54,828 nt of DNA from NCBI RefSeq assembly GCF_000772935.1, contig NZ_JPVR01000056.1, forward strand, positions 1 to 54,828, read 5' to 3'. The position numbers were made by a program, and so were the translations under genes. This DNA is from Lysinibacillus boronitolerans JCM 21713 = 10a = NBRC 103108 (GTDB lineage: Bacteria > Bacillota > Bacilli > Bacillales_A > Planococcaceae). Under the pieces are notes generated by a model that saw only the letters and a list, made by a program, of their open reading frames with translations, searched no databases and was not told the DNA's origin. Below are positions 1 through 7,828 of the stretch, in pieces (positions within the stretch are counted from its first letter, which is position 1; each line of letters opens with the position of its first letter).

Positions 1-41
1 TGCTCCTCCAATTGTTAGATGTGTCTAACAATTGGGGAGCA
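1..41. repeat. Near-perfect inverted repeat (hairpin) at the window edge
   Basis: The arms TGCTCC(T)CCAATTGTTAGA and TCTAACAATTGGGGAGCA pair over 18 bp with a single bulged T and a 4-nt loop. The hairpin lies just past the stop of the minus-strand gene ending at 63, so it may be that gene's terminator. The T-run needed to prove this would lie outside the window. Confidence 0.6.
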
Positions 42-62
42 GTTCATAATAGTAGGGTTTTA

Positions 63-572
63 TTATTTTCCTTTTAAAGAGATAGTTGTAGTTTTGATAA
101 CATGTATGGCTAACTGAACTGTATATAAAAAAGCTGCAAAAATAACATAGATATAAAAGTTAAAAAATAAAACTTTATAAGTAAGTATATTTTCAATTGC
201 ACTATTCAATGAAGAAAAAAAAGTAAATATGGACATCATTGCAACAATACCCCAAAGTATTATATTTAATAAAAAGGGAAATAAAAAAATATCTAATAAA
301 TTGTTTTCAACCATTTCTGGAACCGCTGGTTTATAGATTACAGATATAAAAACTGAAAGAGCAGCAAGGGATATTCCGAAAATAGATGCAGAAGCGCCCA
401 AAAAAGTGGTGGAATAGGTACCATAAAAAGTAATTATGTCAGAATTACTTAATTTTACTGGTCCAATTAGGTAAATTATTATCCAAATTATTGCAGGAAG
501 GATAAATGAAAAAGAAGTGATTTCTGAATATTTGCTAAACATGAATTTGTCAAAATTATTTTTAATTTTCAT
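63..572 (-). CDS. Small multi-pass membrane protein, function unknown
   Basis: 169 residues with four hydrophobic segments (about residues 20-38, 56-80, 93-118 and 130-160) and short charged loops. The ATG start is preceded by AGAAAGGAAAGG at a normal distance. I do not recognise a family and see no catalytic motif. It lies beside other minus-strand genes at the edge of a prophage remnant and may be accessory cargo. Only its membrane location can be inferred. Confidence 0.6.
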   Translation of the reverse strand: MKIKNNFDKFMFSKYSEITSFSFILPAIIWIIIYLIGPVKLSNSDIITFYGTYSTTFLGASASIFGISLAALSVFISVIYKPAVPEMVENNLLDIFLFPFLLNIILWGIVAMMSIFTFFSSLNSAIENILTYKVLFFNFYIYVIFAAFLYTVQLAIHVIKTTTISLKGK

Positions 573-736
573 AATTACACCTTTCCTTTCTTAATAATTT
601 GATTTTATACCTATATAGTTACACAATTTTAAATACATGGAATAGGCTTAAGAGATATAAGATTTCAAATGAACTTTAAAAAAGCCCCTATTGATAATGA
701 GCATGAAATTCTTAATCCCATCCTATAGTTTATTAT

Positions 737-770
737 AACATTTATACGTACATATGTACGTATAAATGTT
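737..770. repeat. Perfect 34-bp palindrome, possible terminator
   Basis: Two 17-bp arms pair without mismatch around the centre CATATG. It begins 7 bases past the stop of the minus-strand gene at 778-1716 and may end its transcription, although the stem is A/T-rich and the minus-strand tail is only moderately T-rich. It could instead be a protein-binding site. Confidence 0.6.
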
Positions 771-777
771 TTGTTCT

Positions 778-1716
778 TTAAAGTAAATTTTTGATGATAA
801 AATCAACTACTTTTTCGAATGCTTTTGATGACGAGCTATCTTTAACAGATAGCTTTTTATTAGAGTTTTTTGAGTTGAATTTTTTCCTTTTTACAATTCG
901 CTTTTTTGTCTTTCGTTTCTTACCTGAATCAACATATGAAATGTTTTCCCCACGTACCTCTATTTCACCATACCCAGATTGTACCATTTCTATTCCATCA
1001 TTTACGGTTTCATTTTCGATTGTCTCTTTTTCATTTTTTATTTTTAGACCATCTTTTTCATCTTTAAAACTTATTTCCATTTCTTTTGAGGAAGTTTCTT
1101 TAACCATTTTTTGATACATATTGTAATGACGTTTACCAGGATTTGGGTGAATAAGTGAAAATTTAAGAAAAGTTATCTTATCTATTGCTTTTATTTCCTC
1201 GATAATATCGTATTCCTCAGGGATAAGTTTAATAACTACCTCTCCAACAACTTCGTCTTGACTAAGCAAACTTGTAAAATGCTTTATGAACTGATCGACT
1301 CCAATTTTAGTTGTAGTTGTAAAGGATAAAATTTCTGAACCTAAATCATATATAAACATTGCAGAATTTGCTACTTCATTATCAGTATTAGAAACAAAGG
1401 TATTGGAACCACTTTTAAATCGCAATTTTTCCTTCTTCGAGTTTGTTAAATGACCAATAATAACTGTTCGATTATTTATTTCTTTACGAATAATGTCTGT
1501 AAATGAAATAGTTGAATGCTTTAATTTAATGTCTTTTGCTGCTTCGATAACTCTTGGGATTTCAGTGTGAATGAGTTCATCAAGATTTGGTTTAAAAATA
1601 TTTCCATGGATATTTATTTTTGCAAAATAAAAAACTTTATCTGATGTTACAAAACTTTCTGCAATTTTGTTTTCGAAGTCTTCAGCTGATTTCTTTTCAT
1701 TACTTGGTGTATTCAT
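778..1716 (-). CDS. Hypothetical protein with lysine/arginine-rich C-terminal region
   Basis: 312 residues from the ATG at 1716. An upstream in-frame TTG (1728) is rejected because GGAGG at 1721-1726 overlaps it and is well placed for 1716. Residues about 1-200 look like a mixed alpha/beta globular domain. About 200-250 is acidic, and 265-290 is strongly basic (GKKRKTKKR, KRKK), suggesting nucleic-acid or membrane-phosphate contact. No signal peptide or membrane segment is visible. I do not recognise the family. Its place beside a prophage remnant makes a phage-related or defence role possible, but nothing in the sequence shows it. Confidence 0.6.
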   Translation of the reverse strand: MNTPSNEKKSAEDFENKIAESFVTSDKVFYFAKINIHGNIFKPNLDELIHTEIPRVIEAAKDIKLKHSTISFTDIIRKEINNRTVIIGHLTNSKKEKLRFKSGSNTFVSNTDNEVANSAMFIYDLGSEILSFTTTTKIGVDQFIKHFTSLLSQDEVVGEVVIKLIPEEYDIIEEIKAIDKITFLKFSLIHPNPGKRHYNMYQKMVKETSSKEMEISFKDEKDGLKIKNEKETIENETVNDGIEMVQSGYGEIEVRGENISYVDSGKKRKTKKRIVKRKKFNSKNSNKKLSVKDSSSSKAFEKVVDFIIKNLL

Positions 1717-1941
1717 TTTATCCTCCAATAATATTAATAATAATTTCCCTTTTAAACTGTCTATGTATTGAGTATTAGAAAAGAAGTTGAATTACTTCCT
1801 TTCAACAAAATACCTAAGCACAATTTTGGTTATATAGTCTTGAGTATATTTAACTATTATATTATTAAAACAATAATTAATCCATTATTGTTTTATATTT
1901 ACAATAAAGACTGTAATTAAGGACATGAAATTAATCATGCC

Positions 1942-2101
1942 CTACTTTTTCTTATAGTCATTTTTAATAATTTCCCGAAGTCGTTCCACAGCTTCTTCCT
2001 CGGAATCTGGCAATTCTTTATAAAACACATTCAATTTGGGATTGTTTGCAAAGGCTTGAAACTCAGCTTGCCTTTATTTTTTTTCCAAAAAGTTCTGTCA
2101 T
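1942..2101 (-). pseudogene. Frameshifted small gene, likely prophage remnant
   Basis: An ATG at 2101 with AGGTGAT upstream opens MTELFGKKIK. One base too many near 2070 then breaks the frame. The other frame continues as an acidic/basic peptide (EFQAFANNPKLN, then LPDSEEEAVERLREIIK) to a TAG at 1942. The combined length would be about 52 residues. No function is recognised. It is divergent from the replication-protein fragment at 2165, an early phage control arrangement. Stretch 1717-1941 holds no gene that I can see. Confidence 0.45.
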
Positions 2102-2126
2102 ATTAATATCACCTGTTTTCATATTA

Positions 2127-2183
2127 ACACAGATTGTGTTAAATAAATTGTTTTATCTAATTTATTGACAACACGATTTGTGT
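2127..2183. promoter_or_regulatory. Two operator-like ACAC-N5-GTGT sites in a divergent region
   Basis: The first site spans 2127-2139 and sits inside a larger palindrome TTAACACA-GAT-TGTGTTAA (2124-2142). The second is at 2171-2183, directly after a TTGACA -35-like hexamer (2165-2170). The same dyad 44 bp apart, between divergent phage-type gene remnants, suggests a lost repressor's operators. That role is inference. Confidence 0.45.
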
Positions 2184-2513
2184 GGTTTAAAGCTGAGCAA
2201 ATCGAATATCTTATTGATTGGTCACAAGCGAATTCATTCTGGAAATCAAATATTCTTTCAATCAAAAAATTATGTGAAAAGGCTACAACGTTAATACGTC
2301 AAATCAAAGCAGAGAATGCAAAAGAGAAAACAAAGCCAAACACCTTTACCAATTAAACATCGACAAGGACGTAATGAAGTTGTACCAGAGTGGTTCCATA
2401 AGCGAAATGAGGACAGAGCTGAAACTGTAGAAGTCAGTCAAGAAATTAACTTTGAAGCAGAGCGTAAAAAAATACTTGAAACTTTAGGTAGGATAGACAA
2501 AAATGCACAGTAA
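2165..2513 (+). pseudogene. C-terminal fragment of a phage DnaD-like replication protein, frameshifted
   Basis: The first frame (to 2356) encodes a tail typical of phage DnaD-like replisome organisers: WSQANSFWKSNILSIKKL followed by a basic helix. A shift near 2320-2340 moves the reading to another frame, which continues with GRNEVVPEWFHKRNED and a helical end up to 2513. The N-terminal winged-helix and DnaD portions are missing, and no proper start precedes the fragment. Such proteins load helicase onto phage origins in intact prophages. This copy should be inactive. Assignment rests on the composition and order of the tail motifs. Confidence 0.5.
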
Positions 2514-2533
2514 GCTGAATTTGCTGTATAGAG

Positions 2534-2561
2534 TAAAAAAATCCCCCTCTATCAAAGGGGA
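2534..2561 (-). terminator. Rho-independent terminator of the gene at 2572-3303
   Basis: Read on the minus strand, a CCCC/GGGG stem with a 9-nt loop is followed by seven Ts. It begins 11 bases past the stop. Confidence 0.7.
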
Positions 2562-2571
2562 AAATACTTTA

Positions 2572-3303
2572 TTAATTATTTTGACTTATAAATTTAATAT
2601 ATTCTCTATAATTTACCCAAATTATCAAGAGGATTAGTATGAAAAAAACACTAAAGAATGCTAACGGAAACGAAATCAAATTATTTAAAGTAAAGCTATA
2701 AATAAAAACCACAATAAAGCCAATGATGAGTATACGAAATATAATTCTTAATTTGGTAATAGGCCATAAATTATATATTTTTTTTAGGGGGAAATGATAG
2801 ACCAGTTCATAAGTTATGTTTTTATTATTCCAGTTGTCTACAATTCTATAGTTTGAATCTCTTTCCACCAATAAGGAAGATTCATTTTTCATTTTGAGTA
2901 TTTTCCATTTTTCGTTATCGTCTAAAAGGAGAAAAAATTCATTATGTAATGATACTTTTCTATCTACCCAAATGATTGCGTTAAAAAGCAAGATAAATGC
3001 GAATGTCACGATTAACCACACTATACCAAAAGCAATAATAGTAGTAGTTATAGAAGGCGAAATATTGCTAATAGAACTGGGATTGTATACAGCTATATAA
3101 AAACTACCAATAGATAATATGAAAAATGTATAAACGCCGTAGTTTGAAAAGTCTATTTTGAATTTTTTCCAATCAGTCATTAATAGTTTTTCAATTTCTA
3201 ATAAATTCTTATTATCAATTATATTTTTTATTGCAATAACTACTAAGGAAAATAATGTTATTATACTGATTTCTCCAAGAAATTTGGATATTAATGTATC
3301 CAT
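2572..3303 (-). CDS. Membrane protein with four predicted TM segments, unknown function
   Basis: 243 residues. Hydrophobic segments occur at about 10-27, 54-75, 83-108 and 186-232 (two closely spaced). Between the second and third pairs lies a soluble section of about 70 residues. The ATG has AAAGGAG seven bases upstream. The gene has its own terminator and points against the surrounding phage-derived genes, so it may be host or cargo DNA. No family is recognised. Confidence 0.6.
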   Translation of the reverse strand: MDTLISKFLGEISIITLFSLVVIAIKNIIDNKNLLEIEKLLMTDWKKFKIDFSNYGVYTFFILSIGSFYIAVYNPSSISNISPSITTTIIAFGIVWLIVTFAFILLFNAIIWVDRKVSLHNEFFLLLDDNEKWKILKMKNESSLLVERDSNYRIVDNWNNKNITYELVYHFPLKKIYNLWPITKLRIIFRILIIGFIVVFIYSFTLNNLISFPLAFFSVFFILILLIIWVNYREYIKFISQNN

Positions 3304-3408
3304 TTAAAAACTCCTTTACGTAAATTTATAGTTAAATTTTAACATAATTAAAGCTGAGATAATTCAAAAAATAAATGTTACTTGATCAAAGAAGAAAGGG
3401 GAATAGTG

Positions 3409-3636
3409 ATGGGAAGAACACAACAATATTTTATCAATGGCAAGTTATATGAACTACCTATATACAAAGCAGGGGATAGAGTGCAATTACTTGAAGCACC
3501 TACTATTAAGGGGACGGTAAAAGAAATTAAAAATGATGGCATGTATGTTCATGTGATATGGGACAAGTTTCAATATCCAAGTATTAAAGGTATAGGCGTG
3601 AATTGGCTGGTTTCCAACATACAAGCAGCTAAATGA
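3409..3636 (+). CDS. Small phage-type protein, SH3-like fold suspected
   Basis: 75 residues from the ATG at 3409. AAGGGG at 3396-3402 decides this start over an in-frame TTG at 3382. The sequence alternates short beta-type stretches (GDRVQLLEAP, KGTVKEI, MYVHVIWDK), a pattern common in small SH3/KOW-like barrels. It leads a run of short, closely spaced plus-strand genes (3409-4298) typical of the early region of Bacillus phages. The molecular role is unknown. Confidence 0.55.
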   Translation: MGRTQQYFINGKLYELPIYKAGDRVQLLEAPTIKGTVKEIKNDGMYVHVIWDKFQYPSIKGIGVNWLVSNIQAAK

Positions 3637-3652
3637 AAGAGAGGGAAAATTT

Positions 3653-4009
3653 ATGTATAACAGGATGGGATTATTAAAGCAACAAAACGCATTGCATAAT
3701 CAGTACTGTGTAACATGTGTAAATCGAAAAGACCGTAACGCAAAAAGCTGTAAAAAGTGTGACATCTTCATCAAGTTTAATGAAATCGGTAGATGCCTTT
3801 TAAATCTAAATAAATCTCCTAACGATCAAGCGTCACTGAAGAAGACAATAGATGATATTTTTTTAGAATCAATGACTGAATACGGAATGATTCTTACAAT
3901 AGATCGGTACTTGGACTTACAAGAAATGGGCCTAAAAAATTCTGAAATAGCAGCGCACTACGATATTAAGATCAGGAGCTTAATGAATGGAAAGTTTGGC
4001 AGGGGCTAA
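3653..4009 (+). CDS. Phage-type zinc-finger protein with possible HTH tail
   Basis: 118 residues with a GAGAGGG ribosome site. Residues 19-36 hold two CxxC pairs (CVTC and CKKC) that should bind one zinc. The C-terminal 30 residues (LQEMGLKNSEIAAHYDIKIRSL) read as a helix-turn-helix, so the protein may bind DNA. Similar small zinc-finger proteins are common in prophages of Bacillaceae. It starts 17 bases after the previous gene. Function is not known. Confidence 0.55.
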   Translation: MYNRMGLLKQQNALHNQYCVTCVNRKDRNAKSCKKCDIFIKFNEIGRCLLNLNKSPNDQASLKKTIDDIFLESMTEYGMILTIDRYLDLQEMGLKNSEIAAHYDIKIRSLMNGKFGRG

Positions 4010-4046
4010 CTGGGAAACGTGGTCCAATGTCCAAAAAGGATCTAGC

Positions 4047-4298
4047 ATGCGGCAGTTAAGTATCTTTGATTGTCAGGGAGAGGATAGATATGAATGTATT
4101 CAAAAACATGCTCTAGTGAAACTAATTCTTTTAGATAAATCGATAGATTGGGAGATTCATAATTATCGAAAATACTATTGTGAACAATGGATTGGAAAAA
4201 TAGGAACAGTTTTGGAAATAAAGAAAAACACAGTTGAGGTTCAATTTTTAGAGGAAATCATTTTATGTGATGTTCGCGAGCTAGAATGGATAGCATAG
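4047..4298 (+). CDS. Small phage-type protein with SH3-like pattern
   Basis: 83 residues from the ATG at 4047, which has AAAAAGGA six bases upstream. A longer reading from 3987 would overlap the previous gene and lacks a ribosome site. The C-terminal half (WIGKIGTVLEIKK, VEVQFLEEI) resembles the beta pattern of the product of 3409-3636, so both may be small barrel proteins. No family name can be given. Confidence 0.5.
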   Translation: MRQLSIFDCQGEDRYECIQKHALVKLILLDKSIDWEIHNYRKYYCEQWIGKIGTVLEIKKNTVEVQFLEEIILCDVRELEWIA

Positions 4299-4299
4299 G

Positions 4300-4322
4300 G
4301 TATGGCTGCAACCGTAGCCATA
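4300..4322. repeat. Short inverted repeat after the small phage genes
   Basis: GTATGGCT and AGCCATAC form an 8-bp perfect stem with a 7-nt loop, 2 bases past the stop at 4298. No T-run follows, so it may be a weak terminator or an mRNA-end hairpin. Confidence 0.4.
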
Positions 4323-4377
4323 CATTTAAACCTTCGTGCTTTATACACTATAGCAATTATAGCAGGGAGAGGCTTTT

Positions 4378-4563
4378 ATGGGAAATACAGTTAATTTAGG
4401 GGCATTAGGTAATGGAGTTTATATCGTTCAACAAGAAGCAATTGTAGAGGTTCTAGAGCCTTAGGAGTATGGACAAGATTCTATTCAGTGGCAACATGGC
4501 AAGGTGTTTGAAGTGAGTGAGAGTAAGCGAAGACGTGTTGGATCAGTTAAAAAAACTAGATAA
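4378..4563 (+). pseudogene. Small phage gene interrupted by an amber codon
   Basis: ATG at 4378 follows GGGAGAGG. The frame runs for 61 codons and is broken only by TAG at 4462-4464 (codon 29). Downstream residues (YGQDSIQWQHGKVFEVSESKR) continue in the same frame, so one point mutation explains the break. The product is not recognised. Neighbouring phage genes carry different stop codons of the same kind, which argues for decay and not readthrough. Confidence 0.5.
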
Positions 4564-4669
4564 AATATATAAGAATTTCGACCAATACAGAATTAATTTA
4601 ACATAATAAGAAAACACTGAAATATATGTTCTATTTTTAAAAATTTATAAATCAAAAGGAGAGAATAAT

Positions 4670-6376
4670 GTGGTATGGATTGAAGCACTTGAAATAGGAA
4701 AAGCTTTAATATTCGCAGGAATGGAAAATGATGCAAAACATAGGGAGACAAAAATTGTCTTAACCGAAATTCAAAAAGCTACAACTAAAATAATTGAAAC
4801 AATTGAGAATCAAGGTTTAGTTTTACTTAAAGGAGACCTTGTAGGCTTTTATGAACAGTTCGAACGTGATATTCGGGAAAATGAACAAGGTACTTCTAAT
4901 ACTGATTCATTTATTACTTTAAGTAACACAGTTGGTAATCTTAAAACAAAATTAGATAATTATTTTAAAGAAAATGACATAACTTTCTTTACAACGAAAG
5001 TATACCCAGTTTATGTTTTAGCTGTATCTTTACAAATATCAGTATTTTCTGAAATAGTTTTTAGATTTAAGAAGTATGTATTTAAAGAACATATTTTAAA
5101 GCAATGTATTGACGAATTTCTCAAAACCCATCATCTAGTAGAGGAACATCTTTTTAATGTGGCAACAAAAGAAATTAGTGATGAATACGATAACAATATA
5201 AAAAAAGAATCAGGTGGATATTGGAAAATCTCGCCTTACTACGAAAAAATGGTTCTTAATGAAGCAAATCGTCGTGTTAAAGAATTGGTTAATTTTAGGG
5301 AACTGATTGAAATGAAAAGGTATAAACTTTTGATAAATCTAAATAGTAATTTTGAAATAAAAGAAACAGAAGATAGATTTAAATTTGGAGAGATTGATTT
5401 TTCAAGATGTACAAACTATTCTTTAATGACCATGGAAGACAAGACAACAGTTCTATCAGTAAATGACTTTAATGGTGATAATTCTAGAAATCCAAGCATC
5501 TTCAAAGTAATTGAAGATATACCAAGAGGGGCCTTTGATGGTATGGGTCAAGCAAAGATTCAAGTTAAAATTAAATCAGACAAAATTGATCGTAAGGTAG
5601 AGTTAGTAATTCATGAAGTTGATATAAATACTAATCAATATATTGCTCGTGAACCATTTGAACCAAAAACTATTAACGTAGGTAATGAATGGGTAACTCT
5701 TGAACAAGAATATGTTTCAGTGAAGAAGCGCACTAATATTATAATATTTGAATTGTATTGGTATGATCATGAGGAATCAAATTTACTGATAGATGAGTTT
5801 ACAATAGACTTTAATATTATTAAAGAGGTATATCCTTTGCCTGATGTTCCATATAAAGAAGTTCTACCTAGTATAGATTATCCTTATGCTAAGTTTAATT
5901 GTTCCCATCACTCACATTTACTTGAATTAAGTAATAATCATATATCAACTCATGTAATAGCTGTAAATGATTCGGGAAAAACTGAAGGTAATCCAAGTAT
6001 ATTTTTTGACTTGATTTACAAAAGAGTTGAATTCAACCTTAGTGACAACACCGTACTCAATGACCTTAAAATGATAACAGAGTGGAAACAAATAAATACA
6101 ACTTGTAGAGTAATTCTTCGAAATAAAGAGGATTTAAAACGAAAAATAATTGTTTATTTAAAGGAAATAGCTTGGTCAGAGTTTGGTTATAAATTCGAAG
6201 AAGTACGTGAAGTATCCACTGGAAAAATTGAAGTCGGTAATAAATGGACTGAGATAAGTTGTCAATTCAACAGGGACAAAAATGAAAACGATCTTTATTT
6301 AGGTATTAGTTGGGAAGGTGAAGAAAACTCAGACCTTCTTATAAGAGATATTGATGTAGCACATAATTTATTCTAA
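4670..6376 (+). CDS. Endotoxin-like helical domain fused to duplicated beta-sandwich domains
   Basis: 568 residues, GTG start with AAAGGAGAG six bases upstream (the nearby ATG at 4668 closes within ten codons). Residues 1-225 are almost all helical. Around 85-135 the pattern of a hydrophobic central helix (VYPVYVLAVSLQISVF) resembles helix 5-6 of the pore-forming domain of Cry-type endotoxins. Residues about 238-385 and 395-568 are two copies of a beta-rich module. Both carry NPSIF, then a long variable stretch, then VGNxW and SxLLI near the end. This layout resembles carbohydrate-binding jelly rolls. There is no signal peptide, as in many crystal toxins. It lies intact among broken phage genes and has its own terminator, so it is probably cargo. 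A toxin role is inference; a different effector role remains possible. Confidence 0.55.
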   Translation: MVWIEALEIGKALIFAGMENDAKHRETKIVLTEIQKATTKIIETIENQGLVLLKGDLVGFYEQFERDIRENEQGTSNTDSFITLSNTVGNLKTKLDNYFKENDITFFTTKVYPVYVLAVSLQISVFSEIVFRFKKYVFKEHILKQCIDEFLKTHHLVEEHLFNVATKEISDEYDNNIKKESGGYWKISPYYEKMVLNEANRRVKELVNFRELIEMKRYKLLINLNSNFEIKETEDRFKFGEIDFSRCTNYSLMTMEDKTTVLSVNDFNGDNSRNPSIFKVIEDIPRGAFDGMGQAKIQVKIKSDKIDRKVELVIHEVDINTNQYIAREPFEPKTINVGNEWVTLEQEYVSVKKRTNIIIFELYWYDHEESNLLIDEFTIDFNIIKEVYPLPDVPYKEVLPSIDYPYAKFNCSHHSHLLELSNNHISTHVIAVNDSGKTEGNPSIFFDLIYKRVEFNLSDNTVLNDLKMITEWKQINTTCRVILRNKEDLKRKIIVYLKEIAWSEFGYKFEEVREVSTGKIEVGNKWTEISCQFNRDKNENDLYLGISWEGEENSDLLIRDIDVAHNLF

Positions 6377-6429
6377 TCTATCTCGAACTTTTAACAGTAA
6401 AAAATATTGCTCTTTACGGAAAATACCGG

Positions 6430-6478
6430 AGGCACTAACAGACAGGTGAATGACCTGTTTTGTTGGTGCCTCTTTTTA
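6430..6478 (+). terminator. Strong rho-independent terminator
   Basis: An 18-19 nt stem starting AGGCAC and ending GTGCCT, with a 5-nt loop and two small mismatches, is followed by CTTTTTATT. It lies about 50 bases past the endotoxin-like gene. Confidence 0.8.
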
Positions 6479-6500
6479 TTTTATTAAAGGGGTGGAGAAC

Positions 6501-6623
6501 ATGAGGACAATACAAACAGAGCTGGTACAAAAGGAGTTAAGCAAAGAAGTTAAAGGGCAAATCTCAAAAGGATGCCAACCTAAACAACAGATGAGTCAAA
6601 GAGAAACTGAAGGTTTAATGTGA
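6501..6623 (+). CDS. Small hydrophilic phage peptide
   Basis: 40 residues from an ATG with GGGGTGGAG five bases upstream. The peptide is rich in Gln, Lys and Glu and has no known domain. It lies about 90 bases before the ArpU-type pseudogene, where Bacillus prophages often carry tiny genes. The spacer 6624-6715 contains a further decayed reading frame. It may itself be a fragment. Confidence 0.35.
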   Translation: MRTIQTELVQKELSKEVKGQISKGCQPKQQMSQRETEGLM

Positions 6624-6715
6624 GTTAAACGCAACACTTATAAACGAGTAAAGGGTGCATTTAGACAAAAAAGATGATAAGAGATTCATACTGTTACTGG
6701 GAAGGAGCGAAAAGA

Positions 6716-7177
6716 TTGAAAACAAGGCACATACAACTTGTAGATGAAAAATTAACACACAAAGCAGTTGAAGAAAAGATAGAAAAGTATCGTATGTATT
6801 TACTCACTGTTCCGGCCGATTAATTATCAAAAATAACAGCAGATTATTCATTAGCACCAGTCAATTCAGATCAATTTAATAGTAAAACAGAAAATGCGAA
6901 TATTAAACGTGTAGAATTTGAACTTGCACGTGAGAAATATTTTAATTGGGTGCATAAAGGTTTAATGTCATTGAAAGAGGATGAATGGCAAATAATTGTT
7001 CGTCGGTATCTCCAACCAGTAACTGAATATGATATTGATATTTGGATGGATTTAAACATTGGTAAGACAAAGTATTATAAAAAGAAATGGCAAGCTATGC
7101 TACGTCTTGCTTTTGCCTTAAAAATAGAAGTTTATCAGCAGCTAGTATTTGAAAGTGGAACCTATAAGAGATCGTGA
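6716..7177 (+). pseudogene. ArpU-family phage late-gene regulator, nonsense mutation
   Basis: TTG start at 6716 with GGAAGGAG upstream. The 154-codon frame is open apart from TAA at 6821-6823 (codon 36). Recognisable ArpU features are EKYRMYLLTVP, the serine-rich ADYSLAPVNSDQF region, then IKRVEFELAREKYFNW and a C-terminal sigma-70-region-4-like helix-turn-helix (RRYLQPV to KTKYYKKKWQAMLRLAFALKIEVY). ArpU-like proteins drive late phage transcription, including lysis and packaging genes. The length and order match the family, so a single base change inactivated it. An internal ATG at 6965 could give only a C-terminal piece. Confidence 0.75.
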
Positions 7178-7541
7178 AGTGTTAGCAAGAATGAAATGAT
7201 ATTTAAGCGATACAAACAAAAGAAATCATTTGATGTTTCTGACAGAGATACATTGTGGATTTCGTATTAGTGATATTTTGAAACTGGAAGTAAAACATGT
7301 TAAGGGATGGGATATTCGATTATTTGAGGAAAAGATGAAGAAATATCGTTCTGTAAGGATGACTAAAGAATTGAAGCGAGAAATGCGAGACTATATTCAT
7401 GGGAAATCGGATGAAGAATATTTGTTCAAATCACGCAAGGGAATCAACCAACCAATATCGAGAAAAAGAGCCTATGAAATATTGCGTGAGTTAGCAGACG
7501 ACTTTGACCTTGAACAGATTTGCACGAACAAGAAGAATTAG
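7158..7541 (+). pseudogene. Truncated phage tyrosine recombinase fragment
   Basis: The frame begins inside the end of the ArpU remnant (EPIRDREVLARMK), meets TGA at 7197-7199, and continues through GFRISDILKLEVKHVKGW and YLFKSRKGINQPISRKRAYEILREL to 7541. These match the N-terminal part of the catalytic domain, with the first catalytic Arg in GFRISD. The second half (HxLRxxxG and the nucleophile Tyr) is missing. In several Bacillus phages an integrase-like gene sits between ArpU and the packaging genes, as here. Inactive by both nonsense mutation and truncation. Confidence 0.7.
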
Positions 7542-7569
7542 ATAAGCAGCAAGGTAAAATAGATTGGTA

Positions 7570-7603
7570 ACTGCACTGATAATATATTGGTGTAGTTTTT
7601 TTA
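7570..7603 (+). terminator. Terminator after the recombinase fragment
   Basis: ACTGCAC pairs with GTGTAGT (one mismatch) across a 13-nt loop, followed by seven Ts. Confidence 0.6.
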
Positions 7604-7786
7604 TGTCTATTTTCTGTGTGAAGGAAACTATTTTTTATAAACAAGCCCTTTTTGTGTTTTGGCACAATGAATAAAGGGACAAGGAGAAAATGTAGGCTGG
7701 CAAAGGGGTGGAAAGGAATAAGCGAAAAGGACAATACATGTAAAAAGACACTTTGAAATAATCAATCTAGGGTATTTCCAATTATT

Positions 7787-7795
7787 TGTTATAAT
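7787..7795 (+). promoter_or_regulatory. Extended -10 promoter for the kinase gene
   Basis: TGTTATAAT matches the extended -10 form TGnTATAAT, 34 bases before the kinase ATG. No good -35 lies 17 bases upstream, which fits an extended -10 promoter. It gives the kinase its own transcript. Confidence 0.5.
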
Positions 7796-7828
7796 GAATT
7801 TATAATTTTTGTAAGGGGTGTAATAACA

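Noticed and set aside
791..1114. Open frame of 107 codons on the plus strand
   Set aside because: It lies wholly inside the minus-strand gene 778-1716, has no ribosome site and encodes a Phe/Ser-rich sequence typical of an antisense reading.
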